Of a stretch of DNA of 64,000 nt, positions 46,835 through 58,461 are shown piece by piece (position 1 is the stretch's first letter; each line of letters starts with the position of its first letter). Location: positions 310,001 to 374,000 of the forward strand of contig CAVVAR010000004.1 in assembly GCA_963746315.1 (NCBI GenBank), given 5' to 3'. Made by a program: the position numbers and the translations under genes. The notes beneath the pieces were generated by a model. It was not told the DNA's origin. It did no database searches and worked only from the letters and a program-made list of their open reading frames with translations. This DNA comes from Ga0077555 sp963746315. GTDB taxonomy: Bacteria; Pseudomonadota; Alphaproteobacteria; Rhizobiales; Hyphomicrobiaceae.

Positions 46835-48499
46835 ATGAGCAAGCTCAAGACGCAAGACATGTTGGCCATGGCCTTCGAGGCCGAGGGCGTCGACCATCTT
46901 TTCACCCTGATGGGTGACGCCAACATGTACTGGTCGACCGCAATGGCGCAGCGGCCGGGCATGCACGTCATACATGCGCGCCACGAGAGCTGCGCGGTCT
47001 CCATGGCCGACGGCTACGCCCGTGCCACCGGCAAGGTCGGCGTGGCCTCGACCACCTGCGGCCCTGGCTTTACCCAGATCATGACTTCGCTGGTGATGGC
47101 CGCCAAAGCCAACACGCCCCTCGTCGTTTTCGCCGGTGACAGCCCAATCGCGGCAGCCTGGTACCTCCAGCAGATCGACATGGGTCCCCTCACTCTCGGC
47201 ACTGGTGCGGCCTACGTGCCCGTGCGCCACATCGATCGCCTCCTGGACAACGTCCGCGAAGCCTTCCAGATCGCCCAGGTCGAGCGCCGCCCCGTCGTGC
47301 TCTCGGTGCCGATGGATATGCAGAAGCAGGCTTGGCCGCACCTCACCGACTACACCCCCTCGACCGATCTGGTACCGGTCCCCCAGCGTCCGATCCCCGA
47401 CCCTGTTCTCGTCGACCGGATCTGCGACATGATCGCTGAGGCCGAAAAGCCCGTCATCCTCGGCGGCAAGGGGTGCGTGCGCTCCGGCGCCCGCGAGGCT
47501 CTCGAGGCGCTGGCCGAGCAGTCGGGTGCGCTTCTCGGCACCTCGCTCCTCGCAAAAGGGCTCTTCCACGGCAACCCGTGGTCGATGGACATCGCTGGCG
47601 CCTACGCGAGCGACTGGGCCCGCGAGCAGTACGCGGAAGCTGACCTCGTCATCGGCTTCGGCCTCGGCCTCGGCCACTACACGACCGAGAGTGGCTACCT
47701 CTTCCCCGGCGCCCGCGTCGTCCAGGTCGACACCAACCCGCGCGGCCTTTGGCAGGGGCTCCGTACCGCCGATCTGCACGTCCGAGCTGACGCTCGCGCC
47801 GCAGCCGAGACCATCCTCAACCGCCTCGAGCAGCGCAACATCAAGGTCAAAGGCTTCCGCACGGACGAGATCAAGGCTGCAATCGCAGCCGATCATCCGG
47901 ACAAGAAGCCCTACGCCGTCCAATCCGGCATCGTCGATCCTCGCCGCGCCATCGAGGAGCTGGATCGCACGATCCCGAAGGACTGGGACATCGTCGTCGG
48001 CGGTGGTCACTACTTCTCGATCGCCATGACACACCTCACGGGCCGCCCGGCGGACAAGTACCACGTCTTCGTCGATTTTGGCGCCATCGGCTCCGCGCTT
48101 CCAGCGGCGATCGGCATCGCGCAGGCGCGCGGCGACGGCAAGGTTTGCCTGATCGAGGGTGACGGCAGCCTGATGATGCACTGCCAGGAATTCGACACCA
48201 TCAAGCGCCACGGCGTGCGCATGCTGACGGCGATCGTCAACGACGGTGGCTATGGCGCCGAGTTCCACAAGTTCCGCGCCAACGGCATCGATCCATCAGG
48301 CGCGATCCATGGCCGTGGCGATATCGCCGCCATGGCCCGTGGCTTCGGATTGCAGGGCGCGACCGTCAGCAGCCTCGGCAAGATGGAAGGGCTCTTCAAG
48401 GAGCACCAGGGCTCCAATACCGCGACCGTGTGGGACGTCCATTCGGACGACCTCATCCCGTCGCGCGCTTACCGCCGCATACACTTCGGCGAGGCGTGA
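46835..48499 (+). CDS. ThDP-dependent enzyme, acetolactate synthase large-subunit family (second copy)
   Basis: 554-residue thiamine-diphosphate enzyme: catalytic Glu in RHESCAVSMADGYARATG, the ThDP motif GDGSLMMHCQEFDTI with NDGGYGAEFHKFRANG, and a central cofactor-binding-like domain (PVILGGKGCVRSGARE). It is related to the enzyme at 8690-10384. The function could be an acetolactate synthase-like or decarboxylase reaction; the missing regulatory subunit gene argues against a biosynthetic acetolactate synthase. It overlaps the next small gene by four bases (GTGA). Confidence 0.9.
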   Translation: MSKLKTQDMLAMAFEAEGVDHLFTLMGDANMYWSTAMAQRPGMHVIHARHESCAVSMADGYARATGKVGVASTTCGPGFTQIMTSLVMAAKANTPLVVFAGDSPIAAAWYLQQIDMGPLTLGTGAAYVPVRHIDRLLDNVREAFQIAQVERRPVVLSVPMDMQKQAWPHLTDYTPSTDLVPVPQRPIPDPVLVDRICDMIAEAEKPVILGGKGCVRSGAREALEALAEQSGALLGTSLLAKGLFHGNPWSMDIAGAYASDWAREQYAEADLVIGFGLGLGHYTTESGYLFPGARVVQVDTNPRGLWQGLRTADLHVRADARAAAETILNRLEQRNIKVKGFRTDEIKAAIAADHPDKKPYAVQSGIVDPRRAIEELDRTIPKDWDIVVGGGHYFSIAMTHLTGRPADKYHVFVDFGAIGSALPAAIGIAQARGDGKVCLIEGDGSLMMHCQEFDTIKRHGVRMLTAIVNDGGYGAEFHKFRANGIDPSGAIHGRGDIAAMARGFGLQGATVSSLGKMEGLFKEHQGSNTATVWDVHSDDLIPSRAYRRIHFGEA

Positions 48500-48879
48500 G
48501 CCCGCCACCCAAGCTTCTACCGCGTACCGGCCGTCCTCGAGCGGCCGGCGTCAATCGAGGCGCCTTCGGCAGGCGCCGGCACCGGATTGCTCTGGCGCTG
48601 GTGCTGACCTCGATCACGGCAGGTGTCATGCCGGCCTCTGCTCAGGGCCGCCTCCTCGAAAAGTGCTCGAGAGGCCAGCTTGACGTTTGCTTCGCGGTCC
48701 TCGCCCGCCCCCGCCTGGACCCAGGGCGAAGGGCGGCAATCGAGCTGCACCTGGCCGAGATCGACAAGTTGGCGATTGCCTGCTCGTCCGCAGATCAGAC
48801 GGCTTGCGCAACGCTCGCCGACAGGTATCCCGATCTTCCGCCAGACCTGGCCCGCCCGGCGAAGCAACCGGCGCGCTGA
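48496..48879 (+). CDS. small secreted protein of unknown function
   Basis: 127-residue protein starting at the GTG that overlaps the stop of the ThDP enzyme gene (GTGA). A basic stretch, a hydrophobic signal (IALALVLTSITAGVMPASA) and a likely cleavage site precede a mature part of about 76 residues with four Cys (EKCSRGQLDVC and ACSSADQTAC), in a spacing suited to two disulfides. I recognise no family. The coupling to the upstream gene makes a random reading frame unlikely. Confidence 0.55.
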   Translation: MSPPPKLLPRTGRPRAAGVNRGAFGRRRHRIALALVLTSITAGVMPASAQGRLLEKCSRGQLDVCFAVLARPRLDPGRRAAIELHLAEIDKLAIACSSADQTACATLADRYPDLPPDLARPAKQPAR

Positions 48880-48950
48880 GCGCCATGGGATTGGCTTTAC
48901 CGGCCCCCTCGACGAGTTCAGGGCCTAACCGTGCGCCCACCCGCCTCGCT

Positions 48951-49187
48951 TCACATGCCGAAGCGGCGGCCGATCTGGCGCTCGAGCTCATCGGTCAACA
49001 CGCCACCGTTGGCACGGATATAGCGCGCGACTTCAGCCTCGGTACGCCGGCGCTGCGCCGCATGCAGCTGCGCTGCAACCCGCTCCAGGATCCTGCCGAG
49101 GGAGAAGCGGGGCAGCGTGACGTGCTTCGAAAGCGCTGGCGAATCGACCGAATAGCCAGCAACGAGGCTCAAGTTGAGGTTGGACAT
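48951..49187 (-). CDS. small protein of unknown function
   Basis: 78-residue basic protein (MSNLNLSLVAGYSVDSP...) ending in RTEAEVARYIRANGGVLTDELERQIGRRFGM. The ATG follows AGGAGCTGATC, a strong ribosome binding site, and the protein looks helical, with a charged helix-turn at the end. Such short proteins are common in Hyphomicrobiales and usually lack a name. A 17-base palindrome lies about 140 bases upstream. Confidence 0.6.
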   Translation of the reverse strand: MSNLNLSLVAGYSVDSPALSKHVTLPRFSLGRILERVAAQLHAAQRRRTEAEVARYIRANGGVLTDELERQIGRRFGM

Positions 49188-49322
49188 GATCAGCTCCTGA
49201 ACGTTTGTTCTTTTTTGGAGCCCTGTCCCGGGGTGTTTCCGCTCATGTGACCGGCTTGGCGCCAGCCTCGTTTATCTTTTGTAATATGGGCGAGCGACCC
49301 CTCCTCCGACCAGACACAACCC

Positions 49323-49339
49323 TGCATTGCTGCAATGCA
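49323..49339. promoter_or_regulatory. 17-bp perfect palindrome, possible operator
   Basis: TGCATTGC and GCAATGCA flank a single T, giving a perfect 8-bp inverted repeat between the TauE gene and the small gene at 48951-49187 (both minus strand). It could be a transcription factor site or a weak hairpin; no T-run follows, so it is not a terminator. The function is a guess. Confidence 0.35.
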
Positions 49340-49358
49340 ATAGAATATGACATGGCGA

Positions 49359-50111
49359 CTACGCCGCGATGAGCAACCACGTCCCTCGCACCAGGAAGAC
49401 GATGGCGACGGCGTGCACGATGCGCCGGCTCCAGGCCCGGAAATCGGCCTCCGTCATGCGCTCGAGCACCCGCGCAGCGAGCGTTGTGCCGGTGAAGGCG
49501 AGTGCCAGCCCCGCGCCGATGGCCCAGATCGGCACCTGTCCGTCGAGGGAAGCGGCAAACGAGCCGAAATACAGGATGCGGAAGAGGTGCGCCGTGGTCT
49601 GGCATACGGCCTTGGTACCGACGATACCCTTCCGGTCGATGGCGCTCCGCTGGAAGAACATGTCGAGGATGTGCCCGGCCGCCCCGGCCAGGAGTTGCAG
49701 AACCATGATGATGGCGCCGCAGATGTAGGGGCCCCACGGCCGGGTGATGTCCGGCCACATGGATCGCGGCAGCAACTCGGCGGCGAACGGCAGCACACCG
49801 AGGCCGATGTAGACGATCGCCTTGTCGGGAACGAACGCGACGAGCCGCATCACCAGAAACGAGGCCGTCGCGCCGACCAGGTAGCGACTCACCAGGTCCC
49901 AGCGCACGTGCGCCCGCCAAAGCAGCGCCCGCCAGCCATTGGCACCCATCTGGATGACACCGAACAGGATCATCGCCGGGACGACGTCCATGAAAAGCAG
50001 CAGCACGCCGAGCAGGATCAACCCGCCCGCCATGCCGAAGATGCCGGAAAGAAACGACGTGCCGAGGATCGTCGCACCGACCACGGCAAAGGCGGCGGGG
50101 GTCATGGGCAA
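49359..50111 (-). CDS. sulfite exporter TauE/SafE family protein
   Basis: Membrane protein of 250 residues with about seven hydrophobic helices. The N-terminal Gly-rich helix TILGTSFLSGIFGMAGGLILLGVLLLF is the TauE hallmark, repeated in weaker form in the second half. The family exports sulfur-containing or organic anions; the substrate is unknown. Two Met codons (50111 and 50105) could be the start. Confidence 0.88.
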   Translation of the reverse strand: MPMTPAAFAVVGATILGTSFLSGIFGMAGGLILLGVLLLFMDVVPAMILFGVIQMGANGWRALLWRAHVRWDLVSRYLVGATASFLVMRLVAFVPDKAIVYIGLGVLPFAAELLPRSMWPDITRPWGPYICGAIIMVLQLLAGAAGHILDMFFQRSAIDRKGIVGTKAVCQTTAHLFRILYFGSFAASLDGQVPIWAIGAGLALAFTGTTLAARVLERMTEADFRAWSRRIVHAVAIVFLVRGTWLLIAA

Positions 50112-50152
50112 CGCATCCTAAGGCCGGGCGGCTCGGTATCGGCGGTCAGCGC

Positions 50153-51179
50153 TCAACGAAAGGCGGGCATGACCTCCTCGGCGAACAGCTTCATGGATCG
50201 CTGAACCTGCTCCTCCGTGAGATCGCCGAACCAGAAGCTCGCGTTGAAGTGGTCGATCTTCATCGCGTCCTTCACGGCCTTGAGCCGCTCGATGCAGGTC
50301 TTGGGAGTGCCCATGACGAAATAGCGCTCGAGCAGATCGCGCGTGTCCGGCTCCTTCTCGAACGGGACGGCGATGGCGCGACCTCCCTCGACGCGCTCGA
50401 GGCCCTGGCGCAGGCTCAGTGTCACGCGCATGTTCCAGCGCGCCTGCTCGACGATGGCCGGCAACTCGCTCTCGTCGTTCGTCACGTAGACTGGCCGCTG
50501 CGTCGAGACGCGAATGCGCTGGCGCATGGCGTCGTCAATCGGCATCGCGTCGAGGCTCTGGCGGAACTCGCGCAGCCGCTCGATCGGCACGCCGAATCCA
50601 CCGGAGACGATGTTGAAGCCACGTCGGGCCGTGGCGACTATCGAACTCCTGGCTCTGCCCAACGATCCACAGGGGCGGATGCGGCTTCTGGATCGGTGTC
50701 GGGAAGACGCTCGTCTCGCCGAAGCGATAGTGTTTGCCTTCGTAGGAGAACGGCTTGCCATCGAAAGCCTTGAGCAGGATGTCGAGGCCCTCCTCGAAGC
50801 GCTCACGGCTGTCGACAAGCGACAGGCCGAGCCGCTCAAACTCGTAAGACTGGTAGCCACGGCCGAGCCCGATATCGAGGCGACCGCCGGTGAGGAGATC
50901 TGCAGTTGCGATGTCCTCCGCAACGATCAGCGGATGATGCAGCGGCAGCACGATGACGGCGGTGCCGACGCGGATGCGCTCCGTATGGCTGGCGATATGG
51001 GTCGCCAGCAGCAACGGGCGCGACAGATAACCGTACGTCGAGAAGTGATGCTCGGCGCACCAGATGCTCTCGAAGCCGAGCTTGTCGGCCGATTGAGCGA
51101 TGCGGATGCCGCGGGCGAAGATCTCCTCGCTGTTGCGGGCAGAAGGCGACTGGAGAAGAAGGAAGGTGCCGAATTTCAT
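50153..51179 (-). CDS. LLM-class flavin-dependent (luciferase-like) oxidoreductase, frameshifted
   Basis: Bacterial luciferase-family monooxygenase of about 341 residues after correction. N-terminal half: MKFGTFLLLQ, WCAEHHFSTYGYLSRP, LPLHHPLIVAEDIATADLLTGGRLDIGLGRGYQ; C-terminal half: GVPIERLREFRQ, YFVMGTPKTCIERLKAV. The break is at 50643-50648, where the minus strand reads GAGTTCGATAGTC; removing one T gives VGQSQESIVATARRGFN and fuses the two halves. Start at the ATG 51179 with AAGG before it. Substrate unknown. Confidence 0.85.
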
Positions 51180-51326
51180 GGGGACCTTTGGCTTGTAGTC
51201 TGAGCTTGCGTGATCGACGAAGACCATTATATCGGCCGCGGGTTCCCCGTACGAGGGGTGCGGACGATCGGATTTTCCGATGCGTCTCGAGTGCAGAGCC
51301 GATGGCTCGCCTCTCAGTGCTCCGGG

Positions 51327-52124
51327 TCAGACTTTCAAAGACCGCAAGTGCTGCTCGCGCGCCGTCGCCGCCTGCATCAGGAATGGCATGTCGTTGCCGG
51401 CAAGCACCATCTTTACGCCCAGGCCGATGTACTTGGTGAGCCCTTCATCGGTGTAGACGCCGCCCATCCCGGCCCACTTCCCGTGCTTTTTGCACGCGTC
51501 GACCACCGTTTGGTAGGCCGCGACCACCGTCTCGTGCATCAGCTGGCCCGGCAAGCCCATCTCGAGCGTGAGGTCGCTGGTCCCGATGAGCAGCACGTCG
51601 ACACCGGGTACGGCTGCGATAGCGTCGGCGTTCTTGATGGCGAGCGGGCTCTCCAACATCACCACGACGAGCAGATTGTCGTTGACGATCTTGGTCGACC
51701 GGTCGGGCGGCATCTGCGCGAAGCCGAGCTGCGGCATCGTCCCGCCGATCGAGCGGTGACCGACGGGCGGATAGCGCAACCGGTCAGCAATGGCCTTCGC
51801 CTCCTCGGGCGTGTCGACGTGCGGCATGACGATGCCGTAGGCGCCGCCGTCGAGCACCCGCGTCGCCATGTCGAGCTGGCCCTGCGGCACGCGCACGATT
51901 GGCGATATGCCGGCCGCATTGGCGGTCACCGAGATCTGCACCGCCATGTCGAGCGTCATCGAGTTGTGCTCGCAGTCGATGAACAGCCAGTCGTAGCCGC
52001 AGGTCTTCATGGCCGGCGCGATGTCCACCGTGCGGGCCTGCCGAAGCCCGACGCCAATGGCGAGTTCGCCCTTCTTCAGCTTCTCGCGCGCCGGATTTTG
52101 CCCGACCGCCGCCCCGTCTGCCAT
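51327..52124 (-). CDS. HpcH/HpaI aldolase family protein (second copy)
   Basis: 265-residue class II aldolase related to the one at 25998-26765 but with its own block pattern: WLFIDCEHNSMT, VRVPQGQLDMATRVLDGGAYGI, VVMLESPLAIKNADAI (metal-binding Glu) and LLIGTSDLTLEMGLPG (Asp). Start at the ATG 52124, after GAGGAG. It is separated from the LLM oxidoreductase by 147 bases with no gene. Likely cleaves a 2-keto-3-deoxy acid type substrate. Confidence 0.9.
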   Translation of the reverse strand: MADGAAVGQNPAREKLKKGELAIGVGLRQARTVDIAPAMKTCGYDWLFIDCEHNSMTLDMAVQISVTANAAGISPIVRVPQGQLDMATRVLDGGAYGIVMPHVDTPEEAKAIADRLRYPPVGHRSIGGTMPQLGFAQMPPDRSTKIVNDNLLVVVMLESPLAIKNADAIAAVPGVDVLLIGTSDLTLEMGLPGQLMHETVVAAYQTVVDACKKHGKWAGMGGVYTDEGLTKYIGLGVKMVLAGNDMPFLMQAATAREQHLRSLKV

Positions 52125-52219
52125 GCTGCATCTCCTCGCCGAAGATTTGGTTCAGCCAAGACTAGGGCGCCAGAGCCTGCGAAAGCAACGACATCCTGCC
52201 GGCATCGCTCCCCCGACAT

Positions 52220-52247
52220 AGCAAAGGCCGGGATGCGATCCCGGCCT
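52220..52247 (-). terminator. intrinsic terminator of greA
   Basis: On the minus strand AGGCCGGGAT pairs perfectly with ATCCCGGCCT around a 3-base loop and is followed by TTTGC. It lies about 26 bases after the greA stop. The short T-run makes it a modest terminator. Confidence 0.65.
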
Positions 52248-52272
52248 CGGTACGACAGGTCGGCCGCGCCGC

Positions 52273-52752
52273 CTATTTCCACTCGATCTTGAGCACCTCG
52301 TAGCTGCGGCTTCCTTTGGGCGTGGTGACCTCGGCCGTCTCGCCCTTGGCCTTGCCGATCAGCGCCCGCGCGATTGGGCTCGAGATCGAGATGAGGCCGT
52401 CCTTAACGTTCGCCTCGAGGTCGCCCACGATCTTGTACTTCACCTTGTCGCCGGTATCCTCGTCCTCGAGGTGCACGGTGGCGCCAAACTTGACGGTGCT
52501 TCCCGACAGCTTGGTCGTGTCGACAACGTCGGCGCGCGAAAGCTTGTCCTCGAGGTCGGCCACTTTGGCCTCGTTCATGCCCTGCGCTTCCTTCGCCGAA
52601 TGGTACTCGGCGTTCTCCGACAGGTCGCCGTGTGCGCGTGCCTCGGCGATGGCCTGGATGATGCGCGGCCGCTCCTCAGCCTTCAGCCGCTGCAGTTCGG
52701 CCTCCAGCTTCCTGAAGCCTTCCACCGTCATCGGCACCTTTTCCATTGCCAT
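52273..52752 (-). CDS. greA: transcription elongation factor GreA
   Basis: RNA polymerase factor of 159 residues that stimulates cleavage of backtracked transcripts. The N-terminal coiled coil (MTVEGFRKLEAELQRLKAEERP, DLSENAEYHSAKEAQG with its tip acids) and C-terminal FKBP-like domain (ISISSPIARALIGKAKGE) are clear. The ATG at 52752 follows GGAG. It lies 133 bases after carB, a usual neighbour in Hyphomicrobiales. Confidence 0.97.
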   Translation of the reverse strand: MAMEKVPMTVEGFRKLEAELQRLKAEERPRIIQAIAEARAHGDLSENAEYHSAKEAQGMNEAKVADLEDKLSRADVVDTTKLSGSTVKFGATVHLEDEDTGDKVKYKIVGDLEANVKDGLISISSPIARALIGKAKGETAEVTTPKGSRSYEVLKIEWK

Positions 52753-52884
52753 CTTCAATTCTCCAGTCGGCGCACCCCTTCCGGTTGCGCCTTGACAGTC
52801 AGTCTCACCCAGATGTCCGGATTTGACCAGCCCTTTGCCCACAGCTGGGACAAGAGGCGCGGAAACGAGCAGGACGACGCCCGC

Positions 52885-56248
<3,364 letters not shown>

Positions 56249-56517
56249 GGCGCCGCTTCTTAGTGCACTACGGGCGCATTGGCTACAGCCGGCTTCGTGG
56301 ACGAGGACGATTGACCACTGATCAGTGAGACGCCCGCCCGAGGTGACGCGGTGCCTGCCATGAGCTGGGCCGGAATTCCGACTGAGGATCGTCAGATGCG
56401 GTGCAAAGTCACAACCTTCGAAGCTCAACCGTGTTAACCAAGTTCGTCAACCAAGGTTGTAGGTCCGATCGGCCGTGCGCAGAACGCCCCCCGGGAGAAT
56501 TAACGAAGGGGCACGAG

Positions 56518-57237
56518 ATGATCACGCACAGGGCAGGCTCGAAGGCCGCCGCGTTCGCCATGGCCGGACTTCTGGCACTGTTCACCATTCCCACCGAAGC
56601 CGAGGCGAAGAAGCCGGGTGGAAGGCATTGCTACGGCGGCACCTGCCACCGTGTGATGACGCTGCGCGAGACCGAGGGGCTCGTTGGCAAGCTTCGGCGC
56701 CTGAAGGCCTCGCACTACGATGACTGCCGGCGGGACCGCTTCAATCCGTGCGGACTGACCAGCTCCGGCGAAGCTTTCCGGGCCCACGCACCGGATAATA
56801 CCGCCAGCGCGATACATCCGGACGGCACGATCCTTCTGTTGCGCAACCCCTCCACTCGGCGTTCGGCCGTCGTGCGCGTCAACAACTTCGGTCCGTTCAG
56901 GAGCGATCGAAAGCTCGATGTTTCTCGCGCCACGGCCGAGCGGCTCGGCTTCGCGGCCCGCGGTGTCGCCGTCCTCGAGGTGCTCGTCGTCCAGGCACCG
57001 ACGACCGAGGAAACACGCTACAAGCGCAACCGCCGCTACGCGCCCGTCCCTGGCTACATCGGCCAGACCGATAGCATCGACAGCGCGTTCATTCGCTACG
57101 CCGATATGACCGTGCGCCAGCGCATCGCCCGGCTCGACACCATCGCGTGCAGGATCGCCGCCAATCGGCGTGCGCCCAAGCTGGGGCTAATGCTGGCCGC
57201 CGCGAAAGCCCCACGCCAGAGGTTGGCACGAGGCTGA
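56518..57237 (+). CDS. RlpA-like double-psi beta-barrel protein
   Basis: Secreted protein of 239 residues with a signal peptide (FAMAGLLALFTIPTEAEA). After about 50 residues it has the RlpA/DPBB domain: ASHYDDCRRDRFNPCGLTSSGEAF, then RVNNFGPFRSDRKLDVSRATAERLGF, which matches the VxVNDxGPFxxxRxxDLSxxAAxxLG pattern of septal lytic transglycosylases, with Asn-Phe where Asp is usual. It may bind or cleave peptidoglycan. Start at ATG 56518 with AAGGGG upstream. Confidence 0.85.
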   Translation: MITHRAGSKAAAFAMAGLLALFTIPTEAEAKKPGGRHCYGGTCHRVMTLRETEGLVGKLRRLKASHYDDCRRDRFNPCGLTSSGEAFRAHAPDNTASAIHPDGTILLLRNPSTRRSAVVRVNNFGPFRSDRKLDVSRATAERLGFAARGVAVLEVLVVQAPTTEETRYKRNRRYAPVPGYIGQTDSIDSAFIRYADMTVRQRIARLDTIACRIAANRRAPKLGLMLAAAKAPRQRLARG

Positions 57238-57241
57238 AGCG

Positions 57242-57266
57242 CGACCGGCGCCGCGAGCGCCGGTCG
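57242..57266. terminator. hairpin between convergent genes
   Basis: CGACCGGCGC pairs with GCGCCGGTCG around CGCGA, in the 35-base gap between the RlpA-like gene and the M20 gene. No T-run, so it would end transcription, if at all, by pausing from either side. Confidence 0.45.
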
Positions 57267-57272
57267 GCGACG

Positions 57273-58442
57273 TCAGGCCGCCGGCATGGCGGTCTCGACG
57301 AGGCGCGCCCAGTAGGAAACCCCCGCCGGTATGGCCTCGTCATTGAAATCGTAGGCGGGATGGTGGAGGCCCGGTCCCGGTCCCGTCCCCATGAAAACGA
57401 ACGCGCCGGGACGAGCTTCGAGCATGTAGGAGAAGTCCTCGGCTCCCATGACGGGCGTCATGTTGGTGTCAACCGCCGCATCGCCCGCGACGTCGCGCGC
57501 AACGGACGCTGCAAAGGCAGCCTGCCGCTCGTGGTTTGCGGTCACTGGATACCCGCGCCGATAGTCGAGCTGAATTTTCGCACGGTGCGCCGCCGCAATC
57601 CCTGAGCAGATTTCGCCCATCCGCGCCTCGATGTTGTCCCGCACCTTGTCTTCGAGAGTGCGCACCGTGCCCTGCAGGCGCGCCGTCTGCGGAATGACGT
57701 TGGTTGCTTCCCCGGCCTGAAACATCGTCACCGAGACGACCGCGCATTTCAGCGGATCGATGTTGCGCGCGACGATGGTCTGCAGGGCGCCGTGCAGCTG
57801 GCAGCCGATTGCGACCGGATCGATGCTGGCGTGCGGACGCGAGGCGTGCGCCCCGTACCCCTCAATGCCGATGGAGAACGTATCGGCAGCGGCCATCAGT
57901 GGACCCGGCCGCAACGTGAAGTGGCCGACGGGCAATCCAGGCATGTTGTGCAACCCATAGACCTCTTGGATGCCCCAGCGGTCCATGAGTTCGTCCTTCA
58001 CCATGGCAAGCCCACCAGCGCCGCCCTCCTCGGCGGGCTGGAAGATCACGACAGCGGTGCCATCGAAGTTGCGCGTTTCCGCCAGATACTTGGCCGCTCC
58101 CAGGAGCATTGCGGTATGGCCGTCGTGCCCGCAGGCATGTGCACGTCCTTTGATCGTGGAGGCATACGGAACGTCCGTTGCCTCCGTCATCGGCAGCGCG
58201 TCCATGTCGGCGCGCAGCCCGATCACCTTGCCCGACCCGTTCGAGCGTCCCTTGATGACGGCAACCACGCCTGTCCGTCCGATGCCGGTCACCACGTCTT
58301 CACAGCCCATTTCCTTCAGCTTCTGCTCGACGATCCCGGCCGTCCGGTGCACGTCGTAGAGGATCTCCGGGTTGGCGTGGAAATCGCGACGCCAGGCCGT
58401 AATCTCCTCTTTCAGGCCTGCGGCGCGATTGATGATCGGCAT
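57273..58442 (-). CDS. M20-family amidohydrolase (hippurate hydrolase-like)
   Basis: 389-residue metal-dependent amidase of the M20D group. Motifs: RRDFHANPE, GLRADMDALPM, HACGHDGHTAMLLGAAKYL (metal ligands His and Asp region), FQPAEEGGAGG, MGAEDFSYM and the C-terminal His in HHPAYDFND. Start at ATG 58442. It hydrolyses N-acyl amino acids, such as hippurate or indole-acetyl amino acids. Its start overlaps the 3' end of the flavoprotein gene region by none; 19 bases separate them. Confidence 0.92.
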   Translation of the reverse strand: MPIINRAAGLKEEITAWRRDFHANPEILYDVHRTAGIVEQKLKEMGCEDVVTGIGRTGVVAVIKGRSNGSGKVIGLRADMDALPMTEATDVPYASTIKGRAHACGHDGHTAMLLGAAKYLAETRNFDGTAVVIFQPAEEGGAGGLAMVKDELMDRWGIQEVYGLHNMPGLPVGHFTLRPGPLMAAADTFSIGIEGYGAHASRPHASIDPVAIGCQLHGALQTIVARNIDPLKCAVVSVTMFQAGEATNVIPQTARLQGTVRTLEDKVRDNIEARMGEICSGIAAAHRAKIQLDYRRGYPVTANHERQAAFAASVARDVAGDAAVDTNMTPVMGAEDFSYMLEARPGAFVFMGTGPGPGLHHPAYDFNDEAIPAGVSYWARLVETAMPAA

Positions 58443-58461
58443 GGAACAGATCCTTTGGCTA

